Part shown: one piece after another, positions 38,102-45,482 of the stretch
Numbering within the stretch: position 1 is the stretch's first letter
How the letters are laid out: every line of letters begins with the position of its first letter
Assembly: GCF_025716945.1 (NCBI RefSeq)
Contig: NZ_JAOVZT010000001.1
Coordinates: forward strand, 333,282 to 378,763
Length of the DNA: 45,482 nucleotides
Reading direction: 5' to 3'
Source of the DNA: Geodermatophilus sp. YIM 151500
GTDB lineage: Bacteria; Actinomycetota; Actinomycetes; Mycobacteriales; Geodermatophilaceae
Translations under genes and position numbers: made by a program
The notes under the pieces: generated by a model
Told to the model about the DNA's origin: nothing
The model's input: the letters and a program-made list of their open reading frames with translations, nothing else
Database searches by the model: none

Positions 38102-38173
38102 AGCGGGCGCCGACCCCGCAGCCGGCGATCAGGTCGGCTGTGGACGGTGGACCTGACCGCGCGACGTGATCGG
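38102..38173. repeat. Copy 2 of the 72-bp duplicated segment (vapC 3' end relic)
   Basis: It matches 35469-35540 at about 62 of 72 positions. On the minus strand the reading frame of the VapC tail and its stop are kept (SRGQVHRPQPT-stop against SRGQGHSPQPS-stop in the intact gene). It begins 14 bp after the polymerase-gene relic. Confidence 0.83.
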
Positions 38174-38174
38174 C

Positions 38175-38280
38175 CCTGCCTCGGGCGTCCCTGGGACGCG
38201 GCGTCGTCCAACGCGCCGCGGAGGAGCTCGCGCGCGATGCCCCTGCCGCTGCGCCGTCGCACCGGTACGGCCTGAGGACC
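38175..38280 (-). pseudogene. Possible GNAT acetyltransferase fragment
   Basis: One minus-strand frame reads VPVRRRSGRGIARELLRGAL then DDAASQG, which resembles the acetyl-CoA pyrophosphate loop and following helix of GNAT acetyltransferases (RGxGIAxxLLxxAL). No strand-forming regions remain before or after it, and the frame runs on into the vapC-tail relic. Only about 30 residues support this, so it is tentative. Confidence 0.35.
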
Positions 38281-38314
38281 GTGCTCGATGCCGCGCTGTG
38301 CGCCGCCTGCTCGC

Positions 38315-38701
38315 TCAGCCGGTGAAGGACTCCGGACCGAAGCGACCCCACGCCACGAAGCCGGCCAGGGCGAGATACACCAGGTCCGCCATCATGAAGG
38401 TGAACTCGCGCCGCCGGATCCGCGTGATGACCGCACCCACCATGATCATCATCAGGCCCGATGCGGCCAGCGGCACCAGGACCGGCGCGATGTCGAGCGC
38501 GGCCGGCAGGAGCAGACCCACCGCACCCAAGATCTCGAGGGCTCCGATGGCCTTGACGCTGCCAGCACTGAAGCCTTCCACCCACCTGGCACTGGCGCCG
38601 GTGGCGGCGATCTTCTCCTTGCTCATCAGCAGCTTGCCGCCGCCGCCGACCAGGTAGGCGAGGGCAAGCAGTCCGGCAACGATCCACAGAGCGACGTTCA
38701 T
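38315..38701 (-). CDS. DoxX-family membrane protein
   Basis: The 128-residue protein has four hydrophobic helices (ALWIVAGLLALAYLVGGGGK; AIGALEILGAVGLLLPAAL; IAPVLVPLAASGLMMIMVGA; ADLVYLALAGFVAWGRF). GGGGKLLMSKEKI and LEILGAVGLLLPAA are DoxX hallmarks. The ATG at 38701 follows GAGGAGAAGTCG; a longer upstream frame lacks a membrane topology that makes sense. DoxX proteins relate to redox or thiol-stress membrane complexes, but its role here is unknown. It stands alone at the edge of the degenerate region. Confidence 0.88.
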   Translation of the reverse strand: MNVALWIVAGLLALAYLVGGGGKLLMSKEKIAATGASARWVEGFSAGSVKAIGALEILGAVGLLLPAALDIAPVLVPLAASGLMMIMVGAVITRIRRREFTFMMADLVYLALAGFVAWGRFGPESFTG

Positions 38702-38917
38702 CGACTTCTCCTCGCAAGTCGTGGGCGATGCCCGGGGGGCCCGTCGAACACGAGACGCCGGCGACCCCGTCCTCGTGACACGCCAGATGTGTGACCTCCT
38801 CCACACGTGCGCCGAACAGCGGGTCGCAGCGGCAACGCGGGCCGTTGGAGCAGGCCTGACCAGGCTGCTACCCGGCTCTGGTTCTGCGGCTCGACGGGGA
38901 GATCGCACGGGAGACCC

Positions 38918-38945
38918 CGGTGGGCCGCTGACCCTGCGCCCACCG
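38918..38945 (-). terminator. Hairpin after the alpha/beta hydrolase gene
   Basis: CGGTGGGC (38918-38925) and GCCCACCG (38938-38945) are perfect 8-bp arms with a 12-nt loop, about 30 bp past the stop of the hydrolase gene on the minus strand. There is no U-run. Confidence 0.45.
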
Positions 38946-38974
38946 AGGTCCCGCTGACCACGACGCCGTCCCGG

Positions 38975-39754
38975 CTACCGGGACTGCCGCCACAGCGCGA
39001 GCAGGGCGTCGTTGATGGGTGCGCCGGTGAACTGGATCTCGTGCCCGGCGCCTTCGACCACCGCCCGCGAGCCGCCGATCCGCTCCGCCAGGTCGTCGCA
39101 GATGGCGTCGAAGCCGGCGCTGTGCCCGCCGGAGACGACCAGCTTGGGGAACGACGCGCCGGCGAGCTCGTCGAGCGGCAGGTCGGCGTACCAGAGCGGC
39201 CGGCCGCGGCGGAACACCGGCACCAGGGGCAGGGCGAGGGCGAGGAAGTCCGGGGGGAACTCGTCGGGATCGCTGCCGACCGCCTTGAGGAACCCGACGA
39301 CCCACTGCTCGTCCGGGACGTCGGCGTCCCACATCCTCCGCACCTCGCCGACGAGGGCGCGCGCCGCGGGGTCGTGCTGGCCCAGTGCGAAGGCACCGGG
39401 CTCGAGGAGTGCCAGGGACAGGGTCGCCTCGGGGTTGCGTGCGGCGGCGAGCAGGACGCCGAGGCCGCCGTACGAGTGGCCGACCAGGTGGGCGCCGTCG
39501 CCCATGAGCCCGACGATGTCCTCGGCGTCGCGCAGGAAGTCCTCCCCCGCGGCGGCCGGGCTGCGCCCGTAGCCGCGGCGGTCCGGTGCCAGCAGTCGGA
39601 ACCCCTGGTCCGCGAGGGGGCGTTGGGCGTCCCACTCCTCGGCGGCGGTCGCCAGGGAGCCGTGCACGAGCACGACGGGGGTGCCGGCGCCCCATGCCTC
39701 CACGTGCAGGTCCGTGCCGGCCCGGGTGCGCGTCGTCGTTCCGGTCGTCGCCAT
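38975..39754 (-). CDS. Alpha/beta-fold hydrolase
   Basis: The 259-residue cytosolic hydrolase has the full triad pattern. The oxyanion region is [11 protein letters not shown], the nucleophile elbow is [10 protein letters not shown] (Ser about 94), the acid is near [13 protein letters not shown] and the catalytic His is in [22 protein letters not shown] is the usual early signature. The ATG at 39754 follows GGAGGAGACAGCG, a good ribosome site. The enzyme class (esterase, peroxidase or lactonase) cannot be told. It is convergent with nothing and is followed by a hairpin. Confidence 0.9.
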   Translation of the reverse strand: MATTGTTTRTRAGTDLHVEAWGAGTPVVLVHGSLATAAEEWDAQRPLADQGFRLLAPDRRGYGRSPAAAGEDFLRDAEDIVGLMGDGAHLVGHSYGGLGVLLAAARNPEATLSLALLEPGAFALGQHDPAARALVGEVRRMWDADVPDEQWVVGFLKAVGSDPDEFPPDFLALALPLVPVFRRGRPLWYADLPLDELAGASFPKLVVSGGHSAGFDAICDDLAERIGGSRAVVEGAGHEIQFTGAPINDALLALWRQSR

Positions 39755-39878
39755 CGCTGTCTCCTCCGGTGAGCGGACCGCCCTGTTGCGGTCGTCACCG
39801 GACAGGCGGGAGGTCCGGCCTCCCGGCGGGAGGCGGCACCTCGCCCCCCGGCACGCGACGGAGCCGGATCGGCGTCCC

Positions 39879-42800
39879 CTACCCCGCGTCGACGTCCCAC
39901 CGCACGGCGGCCTCCGGCCGGTAGGAGCACCACGTCCCGGTCCGGACGGCGTTCTTCAGGTGACGCCCGAGCTCGGGGTGCATCTGCGCCGCATGGCGGA
40001 GGGCGGCGCGGACCCGCCAGCCCACCGCCGAGCGTGCCCGCTCGGCCGCCGATCCCGTGGCCCGGACCCGACCGGACAGCCCGAACGCCTCGGCCAGCCG
40101 CTGCACGAGGGCGTCGAGCTCGGCCTCGGCCCGCTCGGCGCGGACCGGGTCGTTCGCCGCCCGCGCGTCGTCGGCCTCCTCCTGGAGCTCCCGGATCCGG
40201 CCCTCGTAGGCCCGCCGGGCCTGCCGGTCGAGCAGCGGCCCGGGCTCGCCCCCGACGTCGGCGCCGCCCACGAGCTCCAGGCAGTGGACGTCCCGGTCGG
40301 GCCGCGAGAGGAGGACGGCGATGTCGCGCAGGCCCTTGCTGTCGCGCAGCCGGACGGTCCGCCCGGCGTACGACGCGGCCCAGGTCAGGCCCTCGCGCAC
40401 GAGCGACGCCGGCGCCTCCGGCGCCGCGGGAGGCGCGGCCCGCTGACCGGGCTGCGACGCCGCGAGGGGTGGGGGGTCACCGACGAGGCCGACCCGCCGA
40501 TGCGCCGCCCGCGCCTGGAGCTCGTGGGCGCGTGCCTCGGCGTCGGAGCCGAGGAAACCGGCCAGCACGGCCAGGTACCAGGACACCGAGCCGGGGACCG
40601 CGGCGCCGATCCCCTCGACGCAGAAGAGGTGCGCGTAGGGCCGGAGCTGCCCGTACAGGACCTCGGCCTCGTCGCGCGCGCCGACCAGCACGGCGGCCTC
40701 GGCCAGCTGGGCGGACTCCGGGAGCCACTCGGAGTCCCCGCTCCGCCCACGGGGTGGCGCGGACCGCCACTGCCGCAGGAGGACGCGCGCCTTGTCGCGG
40801 TCGCCGAGCTGGGCCGCGGCGACCGCTCCGCGGCCGGCGGTGACGGGGGGCGCGGACGCCGCCTCCCGCGCCAGCACATCGGCCATCGCCGCGCCGGCGT
40901 CGGTGAACCGCCCCTCGTACCGCTGCTGCACCCACCGCTGGGTGAAGGTGAGCACGGCGGCGTTGCCGCTCCCGGCCCGCGCCCCGAGGTCCTCCGCCTC
41001 GGCGCGCCGGCGGGCCGCGTCGTCGAGCTCACGCCGCATGAGGGCCCGCATGCCCTTCCAGAGGGGCACGTACCAGCGGTAGAGCGGCTGGCGCAGCCGG
41101 TCGGCCACCCGGGCGAACCGCTCGATCTCGGCGTCGGCCTCGCCGACCTCGCCCGTCTCGAGCAGCGCCACCAGCCGGTGCCGGCGGCCGAGCAGCTCCA
41201 GCCGGGGGTCGGCCGCGCGCAGACCGAGCCGGATGACCTCCTCGGCCTCCGCGCGACGGGTCGCGCAGGAGTCCGGGCCGGCGATGACGTCGCAGTGGCC
41301 GGCCAGCGCGTAGCCCAGAGCCCGCGGGTCGTCCACCTGCCGCGCCATCGCGACGGCGTCCTCGCTGAGCCCTCGGCGGCGGGCCTCCGAGTCCATGAAC
41401 GACAGGGCCACCGACAGCCGGGCGAGCACCCACGTGCGCAGCACGGACGGCCCCGGGTCGAGCGCGGCGAGGGCTCGCTCGAGCAGCTCGACCTGCACCA
41501 CGTCGAGCAACTGCACCTCGAAGCCGCCGAGGCCGGCGCCGAGGCCGAGCGCTGCGCGGGCCAGCTGCTCGGGCATCCGGTCCCGCTGCGCGAGAGCGGC
41601 CGCCCGCCGGTAGGCCTCCCGCGCCCGCGCCAGGTCCCCCGCGGCGAGGGACGCCTCTCCCAGCGCCAGGAGGAGGTCGATCCGCCGGGCGTCGTCGGCA
41701 CCGTCGTCCCCGAGCGCGTCCAGCGCCCGGGTGAACCAGCCCGCCGCCTCCTCGTAGGCCAGCAGCCCGAGGTCGTGCTCGCCGGCGCGGACGGCGTGGT
41801 CGACGGCGCGTCTGCGGTCGTCGGCGGCCACGGCTCCCCGGAGGAGGTGATGAGCCAGCCGCGGCAGGCGGTCGACGCCGCCGCCCGCCTCGAGCAGCGC
41901 GGCCACCCGGCGGTGGAGCCCGGCCCGGGCCGGATGGGCCAGCCCGTCGTAGAGGACCTCCCGCACGACGGCGTGCACGAAACCGAAGCCGGCCCCGTCG
42001 CCGGTCCGGTGCACCAGACCCACCGACCCGGCCTCGCCGACGGCCGCGAGCACCTCGTCCAGCGTGCCGGTCGTCAGCGCGGTCAGCGTGCCGACGTCGA
42101 ACTCCGCGCCGACGACCGCGGCGGCGCAGAGCACCTCGTGGGTCCGCGCCGAGAGGCGGGCGAGTCGCTGGGCGACCACGGCACGGACGCTGGACGGCAC
42201 CAGCGGCGGGTCGCCGCCACCGAGCGCGTCGACGGCATCGTCGCCGTCGAGGAGCCGGAGCAGCTCGCGGAGGAACAGCGGGTTGCCACCGGTCCTCCGG
42301 TGGAGGCGCGAGACCGCGCTCGCGGTCAGCGCCGTCCCGCCCGCCAGCGCGCCGGCGAGCGCGGCGACGTCGCGCTCGCCGAGGCCCCCGAGGGAGACGT
42401 GGAGCCCGCTGTCGGCCAGGTCGGCGAAGCAGCGCACCAGCGGATGACCGGCATCGAGCTCGGTGTCCCGGTAGGTCCCGATCACCGTGATCCGGCGGGC
42501 CCGCGGATCGCGTCCCAGGAACTGCAGCAGCCGCAGCGACGGCTCGTCGGCCCAGTGGAGGTCGTCGAGGACGAGGGCGAGGGGCCGGGGCCCGGCGGCA
42601 GCGGCGAGCACGTCGACCGCCGCGTCGAACAGGCGGAACCGCGCGCCCTCGGTCGCGCCGACCGTCCCGGTCTCCCCGAGCAGGCGACCCAGCTCCGCAC
42701 GGTCGGTCCGGGCGGGTGCGCGCCGGTCGCCCGCTCCTCCGCCGGCTCGTCCGCCGGCCACGGCAGCGCGGAGCAGCTGCTGCCACGGCCAGAACGCGGG

Positions 42801-43004
42801 CGCCCCGTCACCCTGCCAGCAGCGCGCCCACAGCACCGGGCACGGGACGCGCGCCGCGACCTCGGTGACGAGCCGGGTCTTGCCTATGCCGGGCTCGCCG
42901 CCGACGAACGCCACCCTCCCGTCGCCGCGCCCGGCCGCCGCCACGGCCGACACCAGGGCACCGAGCTGCGCCTCCCGACCGACGAACGGCTCCGGCCCGT
43001 CCAC
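39879..43004 (-). CDS. Large AAA-type ATPase regulator with TPR-like region and C-terminal signalling domain
   Basis: The 1041-residue product starts like LAL/AfsR-type regulators. It has [12 protein letters not shown], Walker [12 protein letters not shown] (35-45), Walker [16 protein letters not shown], then the sensor [14 protein letters not shown] and [14 protein letters not shown] helical TPR-like stretch covers about 400-820. There is no LuxR helix-turn-helix at the end. The last 190 residues ([57 protein letters not shown]) match a C-terminal module found on other actinobacterial AAA regulators. The GTG at 43004 is the start. It probably senses a small molecule, and its output is unknown. 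Confidence 0.87.
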   Translation of the reverse strand: MDGPEPFVGREAQLGALVSAVAAAGRGDGRVAFVGGEPGIGKTRLVTEVAARVPCPVLWARCWQGDGAPAFWPWQQLLRAAVAGGRAGGGAGDRRAPARTDRAELGRLLGETGTVGATEGARFRLFDAAVDVLAAAAGPRPLALVLDDLHWADEPSLRLLQFLGRDPRARRITVIGTYRDTELDAGHPLVRCFADLADSGLHVSLGGLGERDVAALAGALAGGTALTASAVSRLHRRTGGNPLFLRELLRLLDGDDAVDALGGGDPPLVPSSVRAVVAQRLARLSARTHEVLCAAAVVGAEFDVGTLTALTTGTLDEVLAAVGEAGSVGLVHRTGDGAGFGFVHAVVREVLYDGLAHPARAGLHRRVAALLEAGGGVDRLPRLAHHLLRGAVAADDRRRAVDHAVRAGEHDLGLLAYEEAAGWFTRALDALGDDGADDARRIDLLLALGEASLAAGDLARAREAYRRAAALAQRDRMPEQLARAALGLGAGLGGFEVQLLDVVQVELLERALAALDPGPSVLRTWVLARLSVALSFMDSEARRRGLSEDAVAMARQVDDPRALGYALAGHCDVIAGPDSCATRRAEAEEVIRLGLRAADPRLELLGRRHRLVALLETGEVGEADAEIERFARVADRLRQPLYRWYVPLWKGMRALMRRELDDAARRRAEAEDLGARAGSGNAAVLTFTQRWVQQRYEGRFTDAGAAMADVLAREAASAPPVTAGRGAVAAAQLGDRDKARVLLRQWRSAPPRGRSGDSEWLPESAQLAEAAVLVGARDEAEVLYGQLRPYAHLFCVEGIGAAVPGSVSWYLAVLAGFLGSDAEARAHELQARAAHRRVGLVGDPPPLAASQPGQRAAPPAAPEAPASLVREGLTWAASYAGRTVRLRDSKGLRDIAVLLSRPDRDVHCLELVGGADVGGEPGPLLDRQARRAYEGRIRELQEEADDARAANDPVRAERAEAELDALVQRLAEAFGLSGRVRATGSAAERARSAVGWRVRAALRHAAQMHPELGRHLKNAVRTGTWCSYRPEAAVRWDVDAG

Positions 43005-43082
43005 GGTCCCCGATGCTCGCCCCCCGCCGGCGGGCGGTCCAGCCCGCCCGGCGCCGCGTCCCGGCGCCCGCGGACGGCCGGG

Positions 43083-43709
43083 TCACCCGCCGATGAGGTC
43101 GCGCTCCTCGCGCAGCGCGCGGAACACCTGGAGGCGCAGCCGCTCCACGGCGTCGTCCGGCACGTCGTGGAACTGGACGGCGACCAGCCACGTGCCACCG
43201 CCCACGTCTCGCCAGACCACCTCGCCCTGCAGCGCCAGCACGCCCTCGTCGAGCCCGAGCCGCAGTTCGGTCCGGGTGCCCGGCCCGGGCGCCTGGCCGC
43301 GCGGCTCCAGCAGCGACCGCATCCCGCTCTCGCTGACGTCGACGGTCGTGCCACGCAGGTTCCCGCCGTCCCAGGCGATCTCGACCGGCACGGTCATCCG
43401 GGCGCGCACGGCCCGGCGGCGCAGGCTGGCCTCGGGGGCGCCGGTGACTTCGAGCCGCCAGCGCGTCTCCGCCGCGCCGTCGACGGCGACGACCCGGGCC
43501 GGCAGGGCGCGTTCCTCGTACTCGCTGACCCAGAAGACCTGCACCTCGTCGCCGACCGCGAGCCGGGACGTCGCCTCGCCGGCCGGGCGGACGACGAGGT
43601 CGACGTCCGACGAGTCGACCACCCGCGCGACCACCGTGACGGCGCGGCCGACCAGCGTCACGTCGGCGTGCGCACGGGCCTGCGGCCGGTCTCGGCGCGG
43701 TCCGGTCAT
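43083..43709 (-). CDS. PilZ-domain (c-di-GMP-binding) protein
   Basis: The 208-residue product has a YcgR-like N-terminal barrel and a C-terminal PilZ domain. The c-di-GMP contact motifs are intact: RxxxR around 98-102 ([11 protein letters not shown]) and DVSESG (124-129). The ATG at 43709 (MTGPRRD) is the start. The AAA regulator gene lies 78 bp downstream on the same strand, so co-transcription is possible. It likely couples c-di-GMP level to an unknown surface or motility process. Confidence 0.92.
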   Translation of the reverse strand: MTGPRRDRPQARAHADVTLVGRAVTVVARVVDSSDVDLVVRPAGEATSRLAVGDEVQVFWVSEYEERALPARVVAVDGAAETRWRLEVTGAPEASLRRRAVRARMTVPVEIAWDGGNLRGTTVDVSESGMRSLLEPRGQAPGPGTRTELRLGLDEGVLALQGEVVWRDVGGGTWLVAVQFHDVPDDAVERLRLQVFRALREERDLIGG

Positions 43710-43994
43710 GGTCGTCTCCGCTCCCGTGTGCCCGGCCCTGGATGCCCGGATACGTCGGCGGACGCTAGCCGATGGAACCGACCACGCCGGTGCACCGGGG
43801 ACGGCGTGCCGCCTCCGCGGCCCGGGACGAGCGGGCGGATCGCGTGGCCGCGTCCGTGTCCCGCGAGGGTCCCGCGTGGGTCCCGCGTGACCGGGGTGCT
43901 CGGCGCCGTCCTCCGACGACTAGGGTTGTCGCGTCGGGAAGGCCCTGCGCGATGGCAGGACCCCGATGCACGACCTCAGCTAGGAGCGAGAGCA

Positions 43995-44198
43995 ATGCCC
44001 GAAGGAACAGTGAAGTGGTTCAACGCGGAGAAGGGGTTCGGCTTCGCCACCCCTGACGGTGGTGGACCGGACGTCTTCGTCCACTACTCGTCCATCCAGA
44101 CCAGCGGATACCGCTCCCTCGACGAGGGGCAGCGCATCTCGTTCGACATCGAGCAGGGCCAGAAGGGCCCGCAGGCGGCGAACGTCCACCCGCTCTGA
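43995..44198 (+). CDS. Cold-shock-domain protein (CspA type)
   Basis: The 67-residue single OB-fold RNA-binding protein has both nucleic-acid motifs, RNP1 KGFGFA (13-18) and RNP2 VFVHY (27-31), and the family opening [11 protein letters not shown]. It acts as an RNA chaperone and antiterminator. The ATG at 43995 follows TAGGAGCGAGAGCA. A TAGGGT -10-like element lies in the leader near 43920. A strong bidirectional terminator follows at 44212. The longer open frame through this region is chance. Confidence 0.97.
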   Translation: MPEGTVKWFNAEKGFGFATPDGGGPDVFVHYSSIQTSGYRSLDEGQRISFDIEQGQKGPQAANVHPL

Positions 44199-44211
44199 TC
44201 CCCTGGACCCG

Positions 44212-44247
44212 CAGCGCCCCCGCCCGGTCCGCCGGGCGGGGGCGCTG
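44212..44247. terminator. Bidirectional 16-bp terminator between the Csp gene and the convergent gene
   Basis: CAGCGCCCCCGCCCGG (44212-44227) and CCGGGCGGGGGCGCTG (44232-44247) form a perfect 16-bp stem with loop TCCG. It lies 13 bp after the csp stop and about 20 bp past the stop of the convergent gene at 44269, so it can serve both. Confidence 0.9.
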
Positions 44248-44268
44248 TCGCGTGCGCACCCCTCGCCG

Positions 44269-44724
44269 TCAGCGGGCGCGGGGGACGTAGCCGCCGATGA
44301 GCGCCGCCATGAGCAGCGCGCCGTCGTGCTCGCCGATCGCCGACGCCGCCTCGGCGAACGCCCGCCACCGGGCCCGTTCCACCTCGGTGGGCGCCTTCTC
44401 GGCCCGGGCGGCCAACTGCTCCCGCAGCCGCTCCCACTCGCCCTGCGGCGTCGGCCACAGCCCGGCCAGCCGGCGGGCCTCGGCGGAGATCCCGGTGAAG
44501 CGCACCACCTCGCCGGCCACGTTCGTCAGCGCCTCGACGTAGCCGGCCGACACCAGCGCCCGCGCGGCCGCGGTCACCTCCGGCTTGGGCAGCCCGCTGG
44601 CCGGCACCACCTGCCCCAGGTAGGGCGCGCCGCCGGAGGACGGCGAGTCGACCAGGCGGGCGATCGCCCGCAGCACCGGCAGGTCGCGGGGGAACCAGAC
44701 GTCGTCCAGCGGCCGGTCGCTCAC
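44269..44724 (-). CDS. Uncharacterised protein, mostly helical
   Basis: I do not recognise the family. The 151-residue product starts at GTG 44724 (or the adjacent in-frame GTG at 44727), with GGATGGA just before. The N-terminal half looks winged-helix-like (LPVLRAIARLVDSP, then LPKPEVTAAARALVSAGYVEAL and VVRFTGISAEARRLAGLWP). The C-terminal half is amphipathic helix (EWERLREQLAARAEKAPTEV) ending MAALIGGYVPRAR. A MarR-like or other small DNA-binding role is possible but unproven. Hairpins bound it on both sides, so it is probably monocistronic. Confidence 0.75.
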   Translation of the reverse strand: MSDRPLDDVWFPRDLPVLRAIARLVDSPSSGGAPYLGQVVPASGLPKPEVTAAARALVSAGYVEALTNVAGEVVRFTGISAEARRLAGLWPTPQGEWERLREQLAARAEKAPTEVERARWRAFAEAASAIGEHDGALLMAALIGGYVPRAR

Positions 44725-44738
44725 CACTCCATCCAACA

Positions 44739-44783
44739 CACGGCGGCGGCCCCCTCCTCCGCCGGGAGAGGGCCGCCGCCGTG
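44739..44783 (-). terminator. Terminator after the right-edge membrane protein gene
   Basis: CACGGCGGCGGCCC (44739-44752) and GGGCCGCCGCCGTG (44770-44783) are perfect 14-bp arms, with a further CTC/GAG pairing inside. It lies just past the stop at 44802 on the minus strand and before the next gene's start. Confidence 0.8.
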
Positions 44784-44801
44784 CGCGGGCAGGGACGCGG
44801 A

Positions 44802-45482
44802 TCAGTCGCGCGCTCCCGTCAGCTCCGGCCGCAGCACCAGCACCAGGCCGAGCGCCACGTAGCCGAGCAGCAGGTGGGCGGCGCCGACGTACTGGGTGAC
44901 GGTCGGCAGCAGGAAGGCCGTGGGGACGACGACCGGCCCCCAGCTCTCGGCCACCGCCGGCCAGAACCGGGCGGCACCGCGCCACCGGCCGGCGATCGCG
45001 ATGCGGACGCCGATGGCGGCCATGCCGAGCATGGACAGCGGCCAGAACACGTCCAGGACCAGGAAGGCGGTGGTGTCGTACAGCCCGGGCGTCAGCGCCC
45101 ACATGAGCGAGGACACCATGGCCACCGCGAGCAGCCCGTGCTCGACGTGCAGCAGGCCCCGGGCGAGCCTCCCGGTCCCGATGGCACCGGTGCGCAGCTG
45201 CGCGGTCACCAGGAACGCCAGGCCGACCTGGAAGGCGAGCGCGGTCAGGTTGACCACGGTGGCCGGCCAGGTGCCCGCCGGCGGGGTGGTCCCCAGGGCG
45301 GCGCAGGCGACCGCCCAGGAACCGGCGCCGGCGACGACGGCGAACCCGGCCCGGCGGACCAGCGGGGTCGTGCCGCCGGCGACGACGCCGGAGCCGGCCG
45401 GGGCGTCGGTGCGGGCAGGGGCGTCGGTGCGGGCAGCGGCGTCGGTGCGGGCAGCGGCGTCGGTGCGGGCAGCGGCGTCGGT
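44802..45482 (-). CDS. Multi-pass membrane protein, 5' end beyond the window, with N-terminal repeat
   Basis: A GTG at 45257 would give 151 residues, but the frame is open from there to the right edge and reads sensibly. A first membrane helix (AGFAVVAGAGSWAVACAALG) is encoded at 45293-45352. Before it comes an Ala/Thr/Asp/Arg-rich tail built on an 18-bp repeat encoding six residues (A-A-A-R-T-D). The core has about five to six helices, including LTALAFQVGLAFLVTAQL, TAFLVLDVFWPLSMLGMAAI and a final HLLLGYVALGLVLVLRPEL. I recognise no family. The real start lies outside the window or within the repeats, so this is annotated as 5'-partial. Confidence 0.7.
   Translation of the reverse strand, partial: TDAAARTDAAARTDAAARTDAPARTDAPAGSGVVAGGTTPLVRRAGFAVVAGAGSWAVACAALGTTPPAGTWPATVVNLTALAFQVGLAFLVTAQLRTGAIGTGRLARGLLHVEHGLLAVAMVSSLMWALTPGLYDTTAFLVLDVFWPLSMLGMAAIGVRIAIAGRWRGAARFWPAVAESWGPVVVPTAFLLPTVTQYVGAAHLLLGYVALGLVLVLRPELTGARD
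45410..45482. repeat. 18-bp tandem repeat at the right edge
   Basis: The unit GCGTCGGTGCGGGCAGCG recurs about four times, one copy with GGGGCG in place of GCGGCG, and continues past the window end. It is in frame with the membrane protein gene on the minus strand and encodes a six-residue Ala/Arg/Thr/Asp repeat. Confidence 0.85.

Noticed and set aside
33178-38974. Prophage, integron or insertion sequence
   Set aside because: No integrase, transposase or terminal inverted repeats are visible. The duplicated segments are gene ends, not IS ends.
39681-44198. A 1505-codon open frame on the plus strand ending in the csp gene
   Set aside because: It is antisense to the AAA regulator and PilZ genes. 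Only the last 67 codons, with their own ribosome site, are real.

Overview
The window is very high-GC DNA with dense coding on both strands, frequent GTG starts and many 4-bp GTGA/ATGA overlaps. Gene content (UvrA/UvrB, LigC with a LigD-type polymerase, TreYZ/GlgX trehalose synthesis, an Rpf muralytic factor, a PPOX/F420-type flavoprotein and actinobacterial riboswitches) points to an actinobacterium. The family Geodermatophilaceae is my guess from overall style; no rRNA or marker search supports it.

Layout. 1-533: a 27-bp tandem repeat and a hairpin beyond the end of uvrA. 534-8154: uvrA and an amidase (minus), then a metallo-beta-lactamase-fold hydrolase, a PPOX flavoprotein and a secreted M28 peptidase (plus). 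8151-11454: a minus-strand operon of an S9-like protein lacking its catalytic Ser and His, an AlkZ-like winged-helix protein and a tyrosine-phosphatase-like protein. 11481-14212: two TerC membrane proteins, each preceded by a yybP-ykoY (Mn2+) riboswitch. 14307-16794: uvrB and an MmcQ/YjbR protein. 16795-28505: glgX-treY, then rpf under a ydaO-type c-di-AMP riboswitch, a MacAB-like export operon, treZ and a RibD-like reductase. 28576-33177: a DUF1264 protein, ligC, a lipoprotein hydrolase and a LigD-type polymerase.

33178-38974 is a plastic accessory region. It holds an FAD monooxygenase, a MerR regulator overlapping an unlisted 21-residue Cys/Asp-rich peptide gene, a Phd/VapC pair, a small Gly/Ala-rich protein, a nonsense-broken fragment of pyruvate dehydrogenase E1, a fragment of the 3' end of the LigD-polymerase gene, a second copy of the 3' end of vapC, a possible acetyltransferase fragment and a DoxX protein. 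38975-45482 returns to ordinary chromosome: an alpha/beta hydrolase, a large AAA regulator, a PilZ protein, a cold-shock protein, an unrecognised protein and a membrane protein that runs off the right edge through an 18-bp repeat.

Three points stand out. First, the MerR gene and the Cys-rich microprotein gene form a compact candidate metal-response unit, with a perfect dyad in a MerR-type promoter. Second, the two Mn2+ riboswitches each have a 3' P1 strand complementary to the Shine-Dalgarno that follows; one pairing is a perfect 10 bp, and the other covers a 23-codon leader ORF rather than terC itself. Third, a 161-bp segment at 38013-38173 joins the ends of the LigD-polymerase gene and vapC directly, whereas 33-35 kb separates them by 2.3 kb carrying the FAD/MerR/Cys-peptide block. 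This looks like a relic of an empty site.
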